Assembly (NCBI GenBank): GCA_015146655.1
Contig: VKHL01000178.1
Location: forward strand, 1-53,882
Direction of reading: 5' to 3'
DNA: 53,882 bases
From: Ochromonas danica
Taxonomy: Eukaryota; Sar; Chrysophyceae; Chromulinales; Chromulinaceae
The notes under the pieces are model-generated. The model worked only from the letters and a program-made list of their open reading frames with translations, was not told where the DNA came from and did not search any database. Of this stretch, positions 20,715 to 34,000 are shown in pieces (positions within the stretch are counted from its first letter, which is position 1; every line of letters begins with the position of its first letter). The position numbers and the translations under genes were made by a program.

Positions 20715-20766
20715 TCAATTGGGTGCTTTCCATGGACCGCAAACAAGTCAGAAAGAATCCAAATCC

Positions 20767-20780
20767 CCAGATATCCAGAT
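20767..20780. promoter_or_regulatory. CCAGATATCCAGAT element upstream of RRP15
   Basis: Two CCAGAT words 8 bp apart, 68-81 bp before the RRP15 ATG. The 15-base string CAGATATCCAGATTT is shared exactly with the divergent promoter at about 46320. Confidence 0.4.
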
Positions 20781-20847
20781 TTGGGATTTCGCAAAGAATG
20801 GACAACAAAGTCACATTTAGCAGGCAGTACTGTAACACTCCCAAGCC

Positions 20848-21571
20848 ATGAGTGACGAAGAAGAGTTCGAGCATGACAGTGAAGAAGAGGAATTCGAAGA
20901 GGGAGAAGGCCAGATAGATGGGTTCGCCAATACCATGATGGACATTTTGAAGCAGGAGACCAAGTCCAAGGTCAGTGACAGACCTCCCACACCCTGCCTG
21001 CCTCACCCACTCAATGCCAATGGTTGCGTTGTTTTGTAGGTACCTGTCTTGGCGGGCAGGAAGACCAAGCTGATGAAGCAGATGGAGGCGGAGAAGGAGT
21101 CGTCCAAGGCTGTGCACCTCAAGAAGGAGGCTCAGCGGCGGCGAATGAAAGCTCTCATGGGGGAAGGGGGAAGCGACGACTCCAGTGTTAACAGCTTCAG
21201 CGTCGACTTCGAGAAGCAGCTGCGCAGGCTGGCGACCAAAGGTGTGGTGGCGCTCTTCAACGCCGTGGCCAAGGCCAAGAGAGAGAAGATTCTCGTGGAC
21301 GGCGGCAAACGGACTGAAAAGTCGACGCAATTGGCCCGGCCAGCGCCTGACGACGATGATGACCACTCTCTTGGCTCGCTGCGGAACCTGCAGGGAGTGC
21401 ATAAACGCCCCGCCGCCTCCTCCCCGGGACCTGCTCAGAAGAAGACGCGGCTTGAGCCCTCAGCCTCCTCTGGGGTAAGACGTCATGCCATCTTTTATCC
21501 AGTGAGCTCTTGTTTTACTCATCTTGTTTGCCAATGTGTAGGGCTGGGACCAAGACGATGAAGATGACTAG
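20848..21571 (+). CDS. RRP15: RRP15-like ribosomal RNA processing protein
   Basis: RRP15 is a nucleolar factor of pre-60S ribosome assembly. Three exons, 20848-20970, 21040-21474 and 21542-21571, give 195 residues; the last exon encodes only GWDQDDEDD. The start is highly acidic (MSDEEEFEHDSEEEEFEEGE), typical of nucleolar proteins, then a basic stretch (KTKLMKQMEAEKE) and the family's signature FEKQLRRLATKGVVALFNAV near residue 100-120. The rest is a charged, disordered tail with a PAQKKTRLEP nuclear-localisation-like segment. It is somewhat shorter than animal RRP15. Its promoter holds both candidate cis elements of this window. It is convergent with the carrier gene (81 bp between stops). 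Confidence 0.85.
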
Positions 21572-21652
21572 GCTGACATTAGCGTAGACTAGTTCGAGTG
21601 TTTATAATTCAGCTCTGCTGCCTCTGAAGCACATTTCAACAGCAAAGCATTG

Positions 21653-22932
21653 TCACGAAGTTAGAATATTGCGCGCCAACTCATAGGAGGCAAATTGCAC
21701 GCCACCAGAGACAACAGCGCGAAGCAGACGCGGCGCAGTGCCCAAGAAGAGCACCGCGGGGCCCTCGGCGGCCAACAGCGACGACACGCTCACGATGCCG
21801 CGACCACTCTGACCACTCTGTGAGCTGCCCAGCATCACTCGCACACGCAACACGTCCAGCTACCGAAGAGGTCAGATTGGCAAAGACTAAGCCGCTGCTA
21901 AAGGAATAGAATAGGTTGAGCGTACCGGAGTCGTGAGCAATTGGGCCAAAGCGCTGGCAATGGCGCCAAAGAAAGCCGCCTGCAGACCCTCCACTCGTCC
22001 ATTCCCCACGAACTGCTCGTCTGAAGTCAAGAGGTACTCAATCAGCATTACTGAAGCTGTCAAACAGTTGGATATTGCTCACATATGACAAACTTGATAA
22101 TATCGGCGGGCAGCGCGTACAACAGATTCGACGAGAAGGCCTGAGCCATTAGAGGTCCATCCCTCAACGTGGTCGCCCAGGCCGAAACATCATTCTTGTT
22201 GACACCTCCAGCTGAACTGCTGCGTCCTTTGACTTGCTGCTGAGTCTTCACCACCTCAGATGGCGTGCGCAGCAACCAGTAAGGCACGTTGGCTAACACA
22301 ACTGCCAGTGCTGTTATCTCTGGACGCGACCAAGAAGGCAAAGCACCGCTTAGGAAAGACTTTGAGAAATCTTTCACTCCAAAGAAAACTGCCCCAGCAG
22401 GAATGCCGCCCAGCAAGGAGGGAATGAGGCCGTCGTAGAGCTTCTCGTAGAGCGCGGGGTCGCCGTAGAGAGACAGAAAGCTGCCGTTGACCGCGCCTTG
22501 CGCTGTTTGCACCCTCGCCCTAGCCAGGAAGCATTAAGCATTACATCATACAGCTCGTGTTGAGAGGCTTGGAGAAGGAGTTCTGGTGGGGCGAGCTGCT
22601 CACTTGACGGTGTCGATGGGGTGCAGCACGACCTCTTTGGATGCCCGCGAGGCCGCCCCTCCGAGCAGACCCGATAGCAGAGAATCGAGATCGCTCAGCT
22701 TCCTATTTGGCTCCTCCGCGATTACGACGGACGTGGTGGCGCATGGGATGGAGTCGAGCTGCTGCTGGGCGAGTGCAGGGGCAGCGCAGAGAAGGACAGA
22801 AGCAGCGAGGGCGGCGAGAGGCCGTTGACAGCGAAGGGGAGGAAGATTCTTGAAGCTGAGACGATCTGTCCACACCACAGACTGGCTACAGGCTAGTATT
22901 ACTAGCAGGTGCAGCAGCTCTGTCACTTTCAT
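21653..22932 (-). CDS. Mitochondrial carrier family (SLC25-like) transporter, possibly plastid-targeted
   Basis: Four exons, 22932-22604, 22519-22083, 22020-21926 and 21859-21653, give 355 residues. Three carrier repeats are visible, each with a Px[DE]xx[KR] signature: HPIDTVKARVQ across the first junction, RTPSEVVKTQQQ, and TTPLDVLRVRV across the last junction. GGAASRASKE and GGIPAGAVFFGVKD fit the helices of repeat 1 as in S-adenosylmethionine carriers, but the substrate is not certain. The N-terminus is odd for this family: a signal-peptide-like MKVTELLHLLVILACSQS followed by a second hydrophobic stretch ending APALAQQQ. In an alga with a secondary plastid this could be a bipartite leader sending the carrier to a plastid envelope. 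Confidence 0.82.
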
Positions 22933-23560
22933 TCGACTTTGCTTCTCGAGCTGGTTTGATGATCAAAAGATGCACTAGCGGCAGTCCAAATGACAGACCC
23001 GTGTCAATCTAACACCGCTACTTCTTCTACTAAACTAACTATTCATCCACTCAACCAGCAAGCAAGTACTAGCTGGCAGGTCGAGTCTCCAATTCATGAA
23101 CAGCAAATTGTCTGTCTGCAGATCCAGATCTTCAGATCTAGATCTAGGTCCAGGTCTAACCCGCTGCTGTAGAATGTAGAACACACAAATAGGACCTAGT
23201 AAAATCTAAGTAACAGGGCAAGGAAAAGTAACACAGTAGTTCCAGTATTATTTCTATTCTCGACGCCGTGCAGTTGTATTTTTGTGAAATTGAAGTGGGA
23301 CGTTACTGTGATGGTGTAGAGTTTATAGTCTGTAGTCGTGTAGAGATAGAGTACTGTACAGGTGACACCTTAGCACACCGAGTACTAGTACATGTGCATG
23401 TACAGTGCAGTGCTACTACTAGTCTATATGCTAAGATGGCCCAAATTAGCTTATTAGACTACCTCGCTGATATTTCGTTATTACAAGATGCTAATTATCT
23501 CAACATAAACCAAAGAGAGGGAGCGGGACAGAAAACACAATAATGAAATGGTTAATAGAA
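22933..23560. other. Intergenic region with AGATCT/CCAGGTCT cluster
   Basis: This 628-bp gap holds the carrier promoter and the 3' flank of the carboxypeptidase gene. Around 23119-23160 is a dense cluster of overlapping palindromic words (GATCCAGATCTTCAGATCTA, AGATCTAGGTCCAGGTCT). Short open frames in it lack any recognisable protein. I see no RNA gene. Confidence 0.5.
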
Positions 23561-26500
23561 TCAGCCTTGCGATTGTTGAGCGAGCGGGGACTGCCCAGAG
23601 GACGAATTGGCCGCCGCAGCGGATGAAGAGACTCCAAGAAAAGGGAGTAGACTTGGGATGCTACTGTTTTCGCGAAGAGTCTTAGTGCCAGCGGAAGAAG
23701 CGAAGGTTGTGAGGGAACGAGGTCTGCAACCAGCAGTGCTCGGTCGTGCGTTACTTGTCTGTAGAAGTAACGAGTGGCCCGGGGCTTCAGTCTGTCCTTG
23801 TGCCTGCAGTTGCGGAATCGACAAAGTCGGCACGTGGGTTGATAGAACATTGTGACTCATCGATGGCATAACAACAGACAGTCGTGGACCCTCTTTGCGC
23901 AAACTTTTGCCTTCAGCACTCTCGCTCTTGTTGGCTGCGGTGATATAATTGTTGCCAAATCCAAGTCCACTGCCAATACTCTGACTAGAATTGCTAACGT
24001 AAGGCATAGTTGCTTTGTGTGAGCTTGGTGCAGACCCCAAGGCTGGAAGTGGGCAAGAGAAGGTGTAGCTGGCGCGCAAAGGAACAGGGCGATGCACGCG
24101 ATCAGCTGGACTTCCTGCAAGAGCTGCTGGGGATGATGATGTGTACATCGTCGGAGCACTTTGCCGCACAGAAGAAGATGGAGCTCTCGGAGGATACAGC
24201 TGCTGGGCAGGCGTCGCCTGAAGTAGCGGTTGCGTCTTTGACTGCTGCTGCTGCCGCTGCTGCTTTTGTTGGTGTTGATGCTGCTTCCCCATTTCGGTGC
24301 GCTGCAACTGCACAGCTCGCGCCCGATCACTCTCTCTCGAAGAGAGCAACGACAGACTGATAGCACTAAGACGCACTGCACCGCTCTGCAGCTGCTCACC
24401 AGCGAATCGATAGAGTGGACTGCGCGGGGTCATCGAAACTTGGCGATTGGGTCGTGGGGCTGTACTGGGTCGAGGTCGAGCAGCCACAGAGGCTGGAGCG
24501 GGAGGGGGAGGAGTGGCGGCAGCAGCCCGAGCTTGCGCCTCCTTCTTGAGACGACGCAGTTGTTGAGCCTGGAAAAGAGCGGTCGCAGCGTCTTGCTCTG
24601 TGCGGCGCTGTTCACAGACTTTCCGCAAAGCCTCAAGAACGGAGTTATTTACGGACCCGGGAGAAGAAGGAGATCTTAGAGCCCGTAACAAAACCTTGGC
24701 CGCATGAGGGTTGATGTCCACGGATGGTTGACTATCACTGCCAACTTCGCTACCATTTTCTTCTTCACCGCCCAGAGCAAGGAGTGCACTCAACGCAGGC
24801 ATGCGATCCAAGCGCAACTTGATGTCATCCACATGCAGCAAACGACGCAGCAACAGCTCACATTTAACTCGCAATCCTGAAAGAAAGACCATAAGAAATA
24901 AGAAACCATAAGAGTGAGAGCAAAATGGTGGGAAATATTACTTACCAACATGCTGGGTGGAGCGGTCGAGTATGAGGAAGTCTGCAGCATACGCTTGCAA
25001 TAGCGACTGGAGCGCGCTAGTTGAGAAAACACCCGCACGACTGAGAGACTTTTGCGCGGCGTTATCTTCGTAGCTCATCAAATCAACAAAGGAGGGTCTA
25101 GAGGCAACAAAGAGCGAACGCGAAGCAGACGAGGATGAGGTTGACGACGACTCATTCCCACTATCCTCGCCTGGAACATCAGCATCCTTTACGTTGCCAT
25201 CCTCCGGCTGCACAGCCACCGCCACTTCTTCCTCTTCTGTTTGTTGCTGCTGCTTTGCTCTCTGCGGCAATGGAAGGTTTTCGTCGGGGAAGGTGCTTTG
25301 ACACGAAGAGAGGCCTTGCTCACGACGGCGCGGCTGAGCATTGGAAACAGGGAAGCGTTGCGGAGATGAAGGCGTGGAGCTTCGCAGGAAGGTGTTCGAA
25401 GCGGTGCTGAGCTCAGGGGCATCATAACAGCGGTCAGGGCGATCACTGGCCTGTGAAGCCTCTCTCTCTTGGTCAAGGTCTGCATGAGTCAAGTTAGCGT
25501 AGTGATAAACAGCCAATAGAAGAGCGCGACCCATAGCTTGCAAGTCCGCCTTGGTGTAGTGGGCAGTCTTAGTGTAGGAAGCAACCAGTTCCTGCAACGC
25601 GGGGTCTTTATTCAACAAACTTCGCGCTGTGAGCTCTCCTTCTCCGTCGACTCCGGAAGAAGTGCTCGTAGCAGAAGAAGAAAGAGCTTGATCCACTTTT
25701 CGCAACAACTTTGTCTCACCATTGTCTCCATTGCCGCAGAAGGACGCCTCAACAGTGTAGCTGCCGAGCACACCCATTTCTCGCCACATCACCACTCGTC
25801 CTGTGCCCAGTTTACCTTTAGAGATCTTAAAATTGCAATCCGAATAGCTGAAGTAACCATTTGAAGTCGTGGATCGGGAGAGGGTCGAGAGGACGCGAGG
25901 GTAAAGGCGACAGTGCAGCCTCCGCAGAGCTGTCTCATCCTCCCCTGCCGCAGAGGAAGTACTGCTCATGAACGATATACCAACGTTGGAGGAGGAGGAT
26001 GGGATGGTTGAGGCTCCTGTAGGCACAACACAAAGCGTCGGATCGCATCCATACAGAAAGACATTCTTGTTGCGACTGTGTCCATGCAAATCGAGATAAA
26101 GGAGGACTGGTCGCCGTTGGGCAGTTTGTCGAATAAGATCACGTACAGCCACTACCTCTGGATGGAGGCTGGGGTTAGCATCGCGAAAGCGGCGATTGAG
26201 ATCGGTGGCAGCCAGCGAGCAACGCGTGTTGCCATGAATCACTCCGTCAGGGTTTATCATTGGTACTACAAGAAAGATAAACGCTTGACGCAGACGCTGT
26301 GCCACTATTTCCGTTGACACGAGATAATCGATCAGGCCCTGCATCATGTAAGAGGATTGAGGCTCTCCAGGATGGATGCGTGCGGTTATGATGATTGCAG
26401 CCTTGTTGCGCGCCTCTACAGGTCCTGTGGTTCCGCGCTCAGTAATAGTCAACAAGTCAACGGTGTTGCCACCAAGAGAACGGCAAAGATTGCGTCGATG

Positions 26501-27739
26501 GAAGAAAAGGGAGGAGGTGGCGTCTGGGTCTCTGGCCTGTATCTCTCGATCCAAGCCGTGCAAATAACGGCGCAAGGTAGAATAGGTGTAGGGGTACGTG
26601 TGTGCTAGAAGAAGCGTGCATGGTTGCTCAAAGACAATAGTGAAGGACAGAGAGAAGCGACTTCGAGGAAGAGGACCTGCTGAGCGCTTTTTCTTTTTGC
26701 GTTTTCCCTCGGAGTTGCTGCTTGGCTTAACCGCATTCAAACAGTTACGGTAATAGCAGATATCCACGCCACCATGACCCCATTCTTCATCATTATCATC
26801 ATCTTCTTCCTCCTCCTCTTCTTCAGCATGTTCAATTCTGCATCCGGAGAAACTGCGGGCACAGGCCGAGGAGACGCGCCGAATAGCGGGCCGCATGCCA
26901 TAGTTGTACAGCGAATCGCGCTTCTGCAGATTGGTGATATTAAAGCGCACAGCCAGTGGATAACAGTCCTCGTCATTAGTGGGCCTTTCAGGTGCAGTCA
27001 CTGCGAAGTAGTACCATTGCAAGTTGCCATCCGTGCCAAGATCTTTGCGCAGCGTCAAATCATATTCTTGTGCAACTGATTGCACTGCTAAACAGTCTGG
27101 CTTGCTGCTCTCTGCCGGCAGTGTTTCACGACCAAAAACACGCACCGCCTTCTCAAGATTGGCGGACTCGAAATGCGAATGAAACTTCAGCGAAGGAGAC
27201 ATCATCAGAGCTTGGCCGACCGTCCTGCGCCTGTCCTCTTCCTCATCAAGCTGTGGCTGAGACTGCTCTTCCTCCTTATCTATGCCTGCCAGTTCCTGCT
27301 CATTTTCTCCAGGGCTCTGCAGCATTTCCGAGATGTAGGTGGAGACCATTTGTTCCTGCTGTGCATCCAAAGCAAGTTGCCTTTCGAACCGTTCGTTTGG
27401 ACTCTCCGTGAATAGATGCGACTCATAGACCACAAGATCAGATACGTTAATAGCGTTGTTCCCTCTTTCTTCAGAGAGAAGGTCTGGTACGCCTGCTTTG
27501 CGCAGCGCTTCAGCTTGACGGAATGCCTGCTCCTGCTGACAGCGACTGGTGAGCCACCGGGCCACCTTCCTGGAGAGTACTGGATCATGAAGTTTGTCTC
27601 CTTTAGCGCTGCATGCTGATTTACTGCTGCAGTCGGGGAGGTCTGGCAGGATCTCGCCAGAGACTGTCTTGACCTGGTTCTCGAGGGAACTGTCGAAGCG
27701 CAACAGCGGCAAAGGCGGAGAAAGCTTGTGATGATACAT
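23561..27739 (-). CDS. Cytosolic carboxypeptidase (CCP/AGBL, M14D), tubulin-deglutamylase type
   Basis: Two exons, 27739-24946 and 24876-23561, give about 1369 residues. CCPs remove glutamates from tubulin tails and other proteins, often in cilia. The CCP N-domain appears with FDSSLENQVK near the start and NLQWYYFAVT before the peptidase. The M14 core has HPGE (about residue 455, first zinc ligands), NPDGVIHGNTR (about 500), DLHGHSRNKN (about 551, last zinc ligand) and VEASFCG (about 664, catalytic Glu). A long Ser/Gln-rich disordered tail follows. The first ATG in the open frame is 27739 (MYHHKLSPPL); coding-like sequence upstream (FSPTPDGLIFWG) resembles the family and suggests a missed 5' exon. 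It is divergent from the TPR/CHAT gene. Which CCP subtype it is cannot be settled. Confidence 0.88.
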
Positions 27740-28019
27740 ACAAATCCCCCAGAAAATTAAGCCATCAGGTGTGGGAGAGAACGATTCCAAGTTCTTCAAG
27801 TCTCACTCAAGCCAGCCTTTGCTTGGCGATTCATTCGTTTTCCGCAACGAATAGCAACTCCAGAAGCGCGTTTCTGATTAATAAACTGGCTGTTTTGAAA
27901 ATTGGAAACGTCTCTTCGCTCTTGTTAGGTTGTCGACCTTTTCAATGTTTGATACGAGTGCGAAGATTATTTGATTGTTTCTATGATTATTGTTGAGCTG
28001 CGGGCACTATTAGGACAGG
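27740..28019. other. Divergent promoter region between carboxypeptidase and TPR/CHAT genes
   Basis: A 280-bp spacer between start codons. Its left end, nearest 27740, may be the end of an unannotated first exon of the carboxypeptidase. No TATA box or shared palindrome was found here. Confidence 0.45.
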
Positions 28020-31000
28020 ATGAACAACACCGAGCTGCTGGAAGAATCTCCAAATGGCTATGAAATTACCACTGGAGCTCCCAAGGAAAGCGAGCAAGCT
28101 GTGCGGCACTATCTGGACCTGCTGGAGCGCTTCAATCGAATTGAATACCCAGTTGAATATGCGTTAGCAAACTACGCCTTGGCGAGGCAGCTGTTCGCAG
28201 ACATGAGTCGCACCAGCAGCGACGAGGAGAAGGCCAAGATCATCGAGAACGCGCTCTTCTACTTCAACCAGGCGCTGGAGCTTTTTGACCATCGCAACTA
28301 CCCCATGATGCATGCTTTGATATGCATCTTTATGGGGCGACTCTTCCGCGAGCGATCGCTCTTGATCTCTCCGCGCTCCTTCCTCGCTCAGCGCTCCACC
28401 CCGGCGGATTCTCTGCAGTTCGGCATTGACCAGGCGCTTGAAGCACTGCCACTCTATGCCGCCAATAAGGCTTACCGAATAGAGCATGCACTTTGTTGTC
28501 TGGAGTTGGGTCAGCTTATTGTTCTTCAACTCGATCTGCCGGCTTTCTGCGAGAATGCAACTCTTCGCGAAGAGGCGTTGGGCTATCTCGAGCGAGCCGC
28601 CTCTCTCGTGACCGAAGCTCCCGAAACGATTACCTATAAGCGAGATAATGGTCTTGTTGTACGATGGAGGCCTGCGGATGAGAAGAGCTATCCTCAGCAT
28701 GTGCAAATGCTGATGGACGGACTGCCGCTTGACTTTCTCCCTGGCCGCGTTGCTTTCCTGCTCGGTCGATTGGAAGAAGGATGGTCATTCCATGTGGATG
28801 ACGACTCAGAACGAGAGGTCCATATTGCGCGTGCCTTTGAGCAGTTCACTTTCGGTTCTCGGCCGCGATACCAAAACTCGCGCAGCACGGATTGGACTTT
28901 GGCACATCACCGCCTTGCATTGTTAGTTCTCAAGAATCCACGTCTGATTGATGCAGACTACGAGGTAGATGAACGCGGTGTACCTCTTTCTGATCTGCCT
29001 TTACAGGCTGCTCTGAGTCATCTAGTACAAGCTTTGCGCCATGCTAGTCCGGGATTAACTCGCGCTCAACGAATGGATCTCCATTTCCATGCTGCTCAAA
29101 CCTATATTAGTCTCTTGCAAGTAGTGATTGATCGTGTTCCGTACGGCGAGAGTGTGACGAAGGCGATTGTCCAGGCTGAAGCAGTCGACCTGATCTCCTC
29201 GGCTGTTCAGCAGCTCCTGGAAGCCCGCAAGCGTGTTACAGCTGCTAATACCCAAAGCGTACAAGATGCCTATGTATATTATTACTCATCACTTAAGCTC
29301 GCTGAATATCGCATGCTTCAGGCGGCTTGCGGAGAGTCGCTGGAAGAGCAAGAGCGTGAAGCCTGTCTGGAGGACTCTGTGCGGTATCTGGTTGATGCAT
29401 GTCTGGCGAGACCGCTTGCCGACAACCTTGACTTACACTATCTAGGAGGAGCGCAGATGGCACAGATGGTAGCGGCGCTTCAGCGGCCGCATGCCACCAG
29501 CAAAGCCTATGCGAAGGTCCTGATGAGTCATGCCGCATTGACCAATCGCTCCCTCTTCTGCCCTGTCACTACTCAGACTAGTGGGATGCTTGAAGAGAAG
29601 TTACGAAAGGATCTACGCAGACATCTCTCACAGGCGGCTCTGGCAGCTGTGCGTGGGGCGGGACGCGTCTGGACAAAACTGCACCTTGGCGGCACTGTGT
29701 TGCAAGAGAGACCTGCTGCAGGGTATGCTTCTTGGGCATTCGAAGACCTTCCAGCTGCACATAGGATGGAAGAGAGAGAACACTCCTTCTCGTGGTCTCT
29801 CGAGGGGCAGCAGCCAGCTGAGGGGAGCCACGTCGTGCCCAGGGCCTCGCCTCCTCGAACCGTTCCTCCGCTCCTTCTCCCCTCAACTATGTCATCGAAT
29901 GGTCAACCCAAATCATTGAAAAAGGTGTATGTGAGTGGAGAAGACATTCCTGAGAACTTGCTTGCTCCCTCTGCATCAAACAGCAACAACAACCATCCTA
30001 CAACGGAATCCTTTCCTCCCCCTGAAGGCCCCGTTCCTCTCCATGCACTTGGACACATCCCAACTCCCTCTGCACTCTTGCGGCAAGGAAGCGAAGAGGA
30101 AGGAAGAATAGTAGCTTCTGGTGAAGCGCGACGTCTCCCTCAGAGCCCCTATGTGGGTAGAATGCGGTACCGCGTGCCTCCTTTGGCACAGATGCGAGAG
30201 ATTGACAAAGCTAATCGTGTTGCCTTTGGAATGTCCCGTGGCCAGGTCGTGTCCTTACTGCCTGCAGCTCATGGTAGCCACACTGTCGTCGTGGATCGGC
30301 GCGGAGATAAGCGAGACGATGGCCAAGACTTATCCAGCAAGCCCAACAGATCCGCTGCCTCGACCAAAGACTCGGGGCAAGCACGAGTTGGACTGGAAAG
30401 GGTGAAAGAGGAAAATAATAGTGACGACGGGTCCATTCCATCTAAAACAGACGAGCAAAATCCACCTCCAATACAGAATCATGAAGACCTGCACAGAGAG
30501 GGACGAACAGCGAATGAGGAAGTGGAGTCTAATGGCGACGGCGATGATGATGACGAGGAGGAAGAAGAAGAGGAGGAAGGGGATGTGAATGAGCAGGATG
30601 GCAGTCTTGTTGGTAGTCGTGGCTCAAAGTCCATCGGATCGAAGCTGTTGGGTGCCATGACGACTTCTTGGCAAGGAGGGCGTCCACGCAGCAAACGCAT
30701 CCGCGGCTCTCCTCCTCCTGCTTCTTCTGATTTGGAAGCTAAACCAAACTCTTTAACTCGACCGTGGAATTGGTTAGTTGGTCGAGGAATGAGAACATAT
30801 CCGGAGGGTGGCGCGTCTGGAAAAGAAGCGCCAAGTCGCAAGAAGCTGCTGTCCTTTCTGCCTTCTCTGACTTCGCGGGGTAAGGGAAAAGATGGATCGA
30901 ATAAAATGGGCAAGAAGAGCAGCCTTCCGAAGGTGGCTGGGACTGGCGGCATCTCCGAAGCCTCAGGCTTCTGGGTTTCCTCTCCCCGCGCCTTCTTTTT

Positions 31001-34000
31001 GCTGCTGTTGTTATCACGCGGCGCAAGGAGCGAACTGGTATTACGCGGAAGAAGTCTTCAAGTGCTATCGGGCGAGCGTGTTGCTGCAATTCTCTATCGC
31101 CTAAAAGCCAAGCATCGTGCAACTTTCTGTACCTTGGTTCGCTCATTGCGTGTCACTTGCCGCCAAGCGGTGGCCGACCTGCTGCCTTCGCAATCTGTTC
31201 TAGAATTAGCCCGTTTAAGCACTCCGGAATTGCATCAGCTCTTTCGCTCCCAAGCGCAAGTAGCTGCAAAGCTAGATGCCTTAGAGCACCTGCTGGCTTT
31301 CAAAATCTCCAAGTATGACTTCTTCCTTCCTCTCATAGGTTGTGGCCCCACTCTTAGTACGCCTCTTCAGGCGCTGGATGAGTCGCTGCTGCAGGCGGAC
31401 ACCCTTTTGGCCAACTTGGCCCTTGAGAAACAATATGCACTTATACATGAGGGCGAGAAACAGGGCAAGAGAGGGCAAGAGCGGGGACGCGTGGAAACAC
31501 TTCAAGACGGCGGGAGAGGAGGGAAGTGGCACGACTCGGTGAGCTCTCAGGCTCCCTCTTTGTCTTCTGCGTCTTCTTCCCATGTTCGGGTCTTTGCCCC
31601 AAATCGTGGAAGGAAAGCAAAGGAGGGGATGATTGCTGAGGAGGCGCAACAAGCGGAGGAGGAGGAGGAGGAAGTTCTCACTGGTCGAATGACTTTCTCT
31701 TTGTCCCAACTTCTTGATGGCTGCGGTTACTACTTCCATGCGCAGCAAGGTTTGAAGGATATGGCTCTTCAGAACTTGGGTCAAGAGGAATGTCTATGGC
31801 TTTGGCACCTTCCTTCAGTTCCTGGCCATCCGCTGCTCTTGATCTTATTATGGCGTGAAGATTCTCACTCCCTCCACGCACATTTCTCGTCACAGCAAGC
31901 GCGTGAAGCTCGCCTCTCCGCTGAGAGGGAAAAGCAGAAGAAGAAGCGGTCCAAGCCAGAGAAGGGATCGGAGGAGGAGAAGTTGCGACAGCATTTCCGT
32001 AGTAAAGGTCTAGTGGTGGAGATGGCCAAGAGTGATTTAGACGCTTCGCACACCTTGCAGTATGTGCGGCGCTACCTGGATGCCCTGCATTCGCAACCTT
32101 TCTCCCGTAAAGCAGCGCTCGTCGACGACGCACTGCGCGCTCTCTCCTGCGCTTTGGCTGTAACGGAGCTATTGCTTCTCATGCCTGCTACTGTACGGTC
32201 TTTGATTATTTGTGCGCCTCCATTCCTTCGCCTTGTACCTTGGCATCTCCTACTCTTTGAGGACAGCGTTACTCCCTCTTCATCCACCGTAGCGCCCAGC
32301 TCTAGTCCGGCTGTTTCTCAGCAGCCAGTCCTCGTGCGCCATCTAGCCGAGGTCTTCTTGATTCGTCTCGGACCTTCTCTAACCCTGTTTGAGATGTCAA
32401 TGGCTCAGTCTCGCAGCATTCGTCAAGTGGCGGGATTACACCGACTCTGTGCTCTGGACGGTGAAGATCGTCGTCGCTCTTTGCATTCCGAAGCCACCAT
32501 GCATCCTCGATCAGGTGCAGCATTGGGTGGAGTGCGCGGGCCAGGCTTGGAAGCTGCTTGCGTGGCTAACACATTCTCGGCAGACCCGCTGGATAGTCAT
32601 GTACTCGCAGATGCTGCAGCGGAGAAGGACCTCCTGCAAACCGCTATACTGGGAGAAGAGCGCATTGACGACTATCGCCGCTTCAAGCAATCGCTTAGGC
32701 GCTTTCTTGATGGCGAAGAAGAGGAGCAGCAGGAAGAGGATGCTCAGCAACTAGAAGAGGATCGCCGATTGCAACGTCTGCGATCGCTTGCTTGGGGCGA
32801 CATGGAACCACTTCCCGAGCAAGGGCCGCGGGGTAAACAGCAGCGAAGAAAGGAGAAGAATAGAAAGAATCGAGGCAGAAACTTCAAGAAAGAAGAAGAA
32901 GAAGAAGAAGACAGTGAGCTGAGCGGCGAGGATGGAGAAGAGAGCGAGGAAGAGGAGAAAGAGGAAGAAGACGAAGCTTTCCGAGATGCTCTGGGGCATG
33001 TTATGGAGGAGCACAGGGAGAACGTTATAGCGCTCACTGCGTGCCGAGTGCTGCACGTGGCGGCATTCAAACAGCCTCATCTTGCCGCCCTTCTTCTGCC
33101 AGGCGGCAGCATCTCTGCACGGGAATGGGTAAGGCGGATATTCATCAAGAATTGCACGCTGGCAGTTCTGTCACGATATGGTCTTTGTGACGATGTGCGC
33201 GCTGATTCTTCTTCGCAGTCGCAAGAGCGGCTGGCGACGGAAGAGGCGGAAGCAGAGGAGGCGGAGGCAGAGAGGAGCTGGGAGATGGTGGAGGCGCTCA
33301 TTATCTCTGGAGCTGCGTCCGTTCTTGTGCCGCTTTGGGAGGGCAGCGGTCAGGGGCCCATTTCTCTGGCACAGCTTCTGTTTTTGGTGCGCTTTTACGC
33401 CATTTTGCCCAGTCGGTCTCGTGCAAGGCTGCCAATATCGGAGGCTGTACGCGCCACACAGCTGTGGCTAAAGGACTGCTCCGCGGATGATGCGATTGCT
33501 TTCCTGGCTAAGGCACCAATCCCTGCGAGTGCCAGAGAGGTCATTATTGCTGAAGTGGAGGCTCAGGTTGCAGCCTCGCGTCCACCTGACTCGTCTGGCA
33601 AATTTCCTTCCTCTTCTTCCTCTGTTTCCTCCGTCTCACGAACAGAAGCGTCTGATCGCCAACACGGAACTGTCGCGTTTGAAGATACGGCCGGCAATCG
33701 AGTAGGTGGACAGCGAAAGCTCTTCTCGCACTTCCTATGTTGGGGCAGCTTCATCGTATGCGGTGCAGGAGGAGCTGCGGGAGGAGGAGTGCATCACCCG
33801 GATCTCACAGAGGAACACGAAGATGCTGAAGGGGGGGCTTTGGGTGATGGGCTCTGGAGTGATGCAGAACTCAACAATATAGTCTTTGAGATCTCGGTAT
33901 TGCGTATGGAGGGCCGACTGCAAGAGGCCAAAGAGCTGGAGCACCACCTTCTTCTTCTCCGCATCCAACGCATGAAAGAGCGCTACGACCGCGTTAAGGA

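Noticed and set aside
23268-23543. A 91-codon open frame in the carrier/carboxypeptidase spacer
   Set aside because: It has no recognisable domain, no splice support and lies in AT-rich spacer; kept as intergenic.
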